From positions 744,001-808,000 of the forward strand of contig JAYJMM010000099.1 of NCBI GenBank assembly GCA_037349105.1: a DNA stretch of 64,000 bases. The letters run 5' to 3'. The DNA is from Limnomonas spitsbergensis (taxonomy: Eukaryota > Chlorophyta > Chlorophyceae > Chlamydomonadales). A program made the translations under genes and the position numbers. The notes under the pieces were generated by a model, which was not told where the DNA came from, ran no database searches, and worked only from the letters and a program-made list of their open reading frames with translations. This document shows positions 62,545 to 64,000 of the stretch, in pieces. How positions within the stretch are numbered: position 1 is the stretch's first letter; each line of letters begins with the position of its first letter.

Positions 62545-63570
62545 GGTAGGAAGCAGGCTTGGCATGGGACGGATGGGCAGGGAGTAGGCAGGGAGAAGGG
62601 AGAAGGACGGGAGTAGAGGGGAGTAGGCAGGGAGAAGGGAGCAGGACGGGAGTAGGGGGGAGTAGGCAGGGAGTAGGCAGGGAGAAGGGAGCAGGACAGG
62701 AGTGGAGGGGAGCAGGCAGGGAGTAGGCAGGGAGAAGAGAGCAGGACGGGAGTGGAGGGGAGTAGGCAGGGAGAAGGGAGCAGAACGGGAGCAGAGGGGA
62801 GCAGGCAGGGAGTAGGCAGGGAGAAGGGAGCAGGACGAGAGTTGAGGGGAGCAGGCAGGGAGTAGGCAGGGAGGTGGGAGCAGGACGGGAGTAGAGGGGA
62901 GTAGGCAGGGAGAAGGGAGCAGGATGGGAGTAGTGGGAGTTGGCAGGGAGTAGGCAGGGAGAAGGGAGCAAGACGGGAGTAGAGGGGAGTAGAGGGGAGT
63001 AGGTAGGGAGGTGGGAGCAGGACAGGAGTGGAGGGGAGTAGGCAGGGAGTAGGCAGGGAGAAGGGAGCAGGACAGGAGTGGAGGGGAGTAGGTAGGGAGT
63101 AGGCAGGGAGGTGGGAGCAGGACAGGAGTGGAGGGGAGTAGGCAGGGAGTAGGCAGGGAGGTGGGAGCAGGACGGGAGTAGAGGGGAGTAGGCAGGGAGT
63201 AGGCAGGGAGGTGGGTGCAGGGCGGGAGTAGAGGGGAGTAGGCAGGGAGTAGGCAGGGAGAAGGGAGCAGGACGGGAGTTGAGGGGAGTAGAGGGGAGTA
63301 GGCAGGGAGAAGGGAGCAGGACAGGTGTGGAGGGGAGAAGGCAGGGAGTAGGAAGGGAGCAGGAAGGGAGTAGGCAGGGAGTAGGCAGGGAGCAGGACAG
63401 GAGTGGTGGGGAGTAGGCAGGGAGTAGGACGGGAGTAGAGGGGAGTAGGCAGGGAGTAGGCAGGGAGCAGGACAGGAGTGGAGGGGAGTAGGAAGGGAGT
63501 AGGAAGGGAGTAGGCAGGGAGTAGGCAGGGAGTAGGCAGGGAGCAGGACGGGAATGGAGGAGAGTGGGAT
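62545..63570. repeat. GGGAG-rich minisatellite after the last visible exon
   Basis: About 1 kb of composite units (GGAGTAGGCAGGGAGAAGGG, AGCAGGACGGGAGTAGAGGG) in variable order. It starts right after the possible donor at 62510 and is probably intronic or 3' flanking. Proline/leucine-rich antisense frames of up to 451 codons are repeat artefacts. Confidence 0.95.
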
Positions 63571-63879
63571 AGGAGTGAGGCGGTACGGGGGCGTGTGGAG
63601 CGGGACCGACGGGGGCGGGACAAAAGGGGAGCAGTACAGTCAGGGCGGGACAGGTGGGGAGCGATACACGCAAGGAGCGGGGGGAAGTGGGATGAATGAG
63701 GGTATGACAGGCGGGCACCGGGACAGACGGGGTGCGGGACATGCAGGCAAGGAGAGGGTCAGACGGGGCGCGGGATGAGTGCTGGTTTTGTTTTCTGTGA
63801 TTCACACTGCGGACGCTGGGGGTGCGGGCAACCGTCCCTCAGCTCCAATGCTCGTGAGGTCTCCGTCAGGCGTTCGTTT

Positions 63880-64000
63880 TCTTTTTCTGGGCTGGGGTGG
63901 GGCAGAAGCCTTCCCCAAGATATAAGTCCTAAGGCCTAAGAGAGGCCTTAGCTTGACAGGCCGCACTCCAGACACAGGCCTAAGCGGCATGGCTGGCTGC
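63880..64000. repeat. Dispersed GC-rich repeat at the window edge
   Basis: AGAGGCCTTAGCTTGACAGG, then CCTAAGCGGCATGGCTGGC, resembles the GGCCxGxGGCCCAAGCAGCATGGCTG end of the dispersed family. It is truncated by the end of the window. Confidence 0.45.

Noticed and set aside
62450..63805. 451- and 369-codon proline/leucine-rich minus-strand frames
   Set aside because: They lie almost wholly on the GGGAG minisatellite and overlap the last SANT exon in antisense. No domain is present.

Overview
This is eukaryotic nuclear DNA, most likely from a green alga. The evidence is long intron-rich genes with GT-AG splice sites, CAG-rich polyglutamine and GC-rich alanine tracts, a receptor-like TKL kinase, degenerate CCCTAAA/CCCTGAA filler in introns, and dispersed 'TTCAGCTACA' repeats. 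A prasinophyte of the Cymbomonas/Pyramimonas kind is a guess from repeat style only. I see no bacterial operon, CRISPR array, rRNA or tRNA.

Layout. (1) 1-4741 and 9361-23598 are two blocks of one 37-bp satellite, about 19 kb or 30 percent of the window, with higher-order periods of 29, 30 and 86 units. (2) Between them, at 4743-9360, lies a decayed HUH-endonuclease (Helitron-like Rep) transposon. It sits in phase inside one satellite unit and carries asymmetric terminal inverted repeats. No Pif1 helicase is visible. (3) 23977-46327 (+) holds a gene of at least 24 exons that I could chain with consistent intron phases. It encodes an extracellular CHASE-like sensor, one membrane helix, a short coiled coil and a TKL-type kinase domain. 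(4) 46328-51910 is intergenic: minisatellites and an inverted-repeat element, with no convincing gene. (5) 51926-62517 (+) is a second gene: a polyglutamine exon of about 1000 codons, followed by exons with SANT/Myb-like segments that resemble the C-terminal DNA-binding part of CHD6-9/Kismet remodelers. No ATPase is visible. (6) 62520-64000 is a GGGAG-rich minisatellite and a dispersed repeat.

The most unusual signal is that most exon-intron boundaries of both genes have been tandemly copied into the adjoining intron. Each copy carries part of the exon plus its splice site, from 2 up to about 22 copies, so each gene is studded with decoy splice junctions. The 37-bp satellite ends only about 370 bp before the first exon I can place in the kinase gene. 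That exon itself begins at a splice acceptor, so the 14-kb array may lie in, or next to, an upstream intron of that gene.
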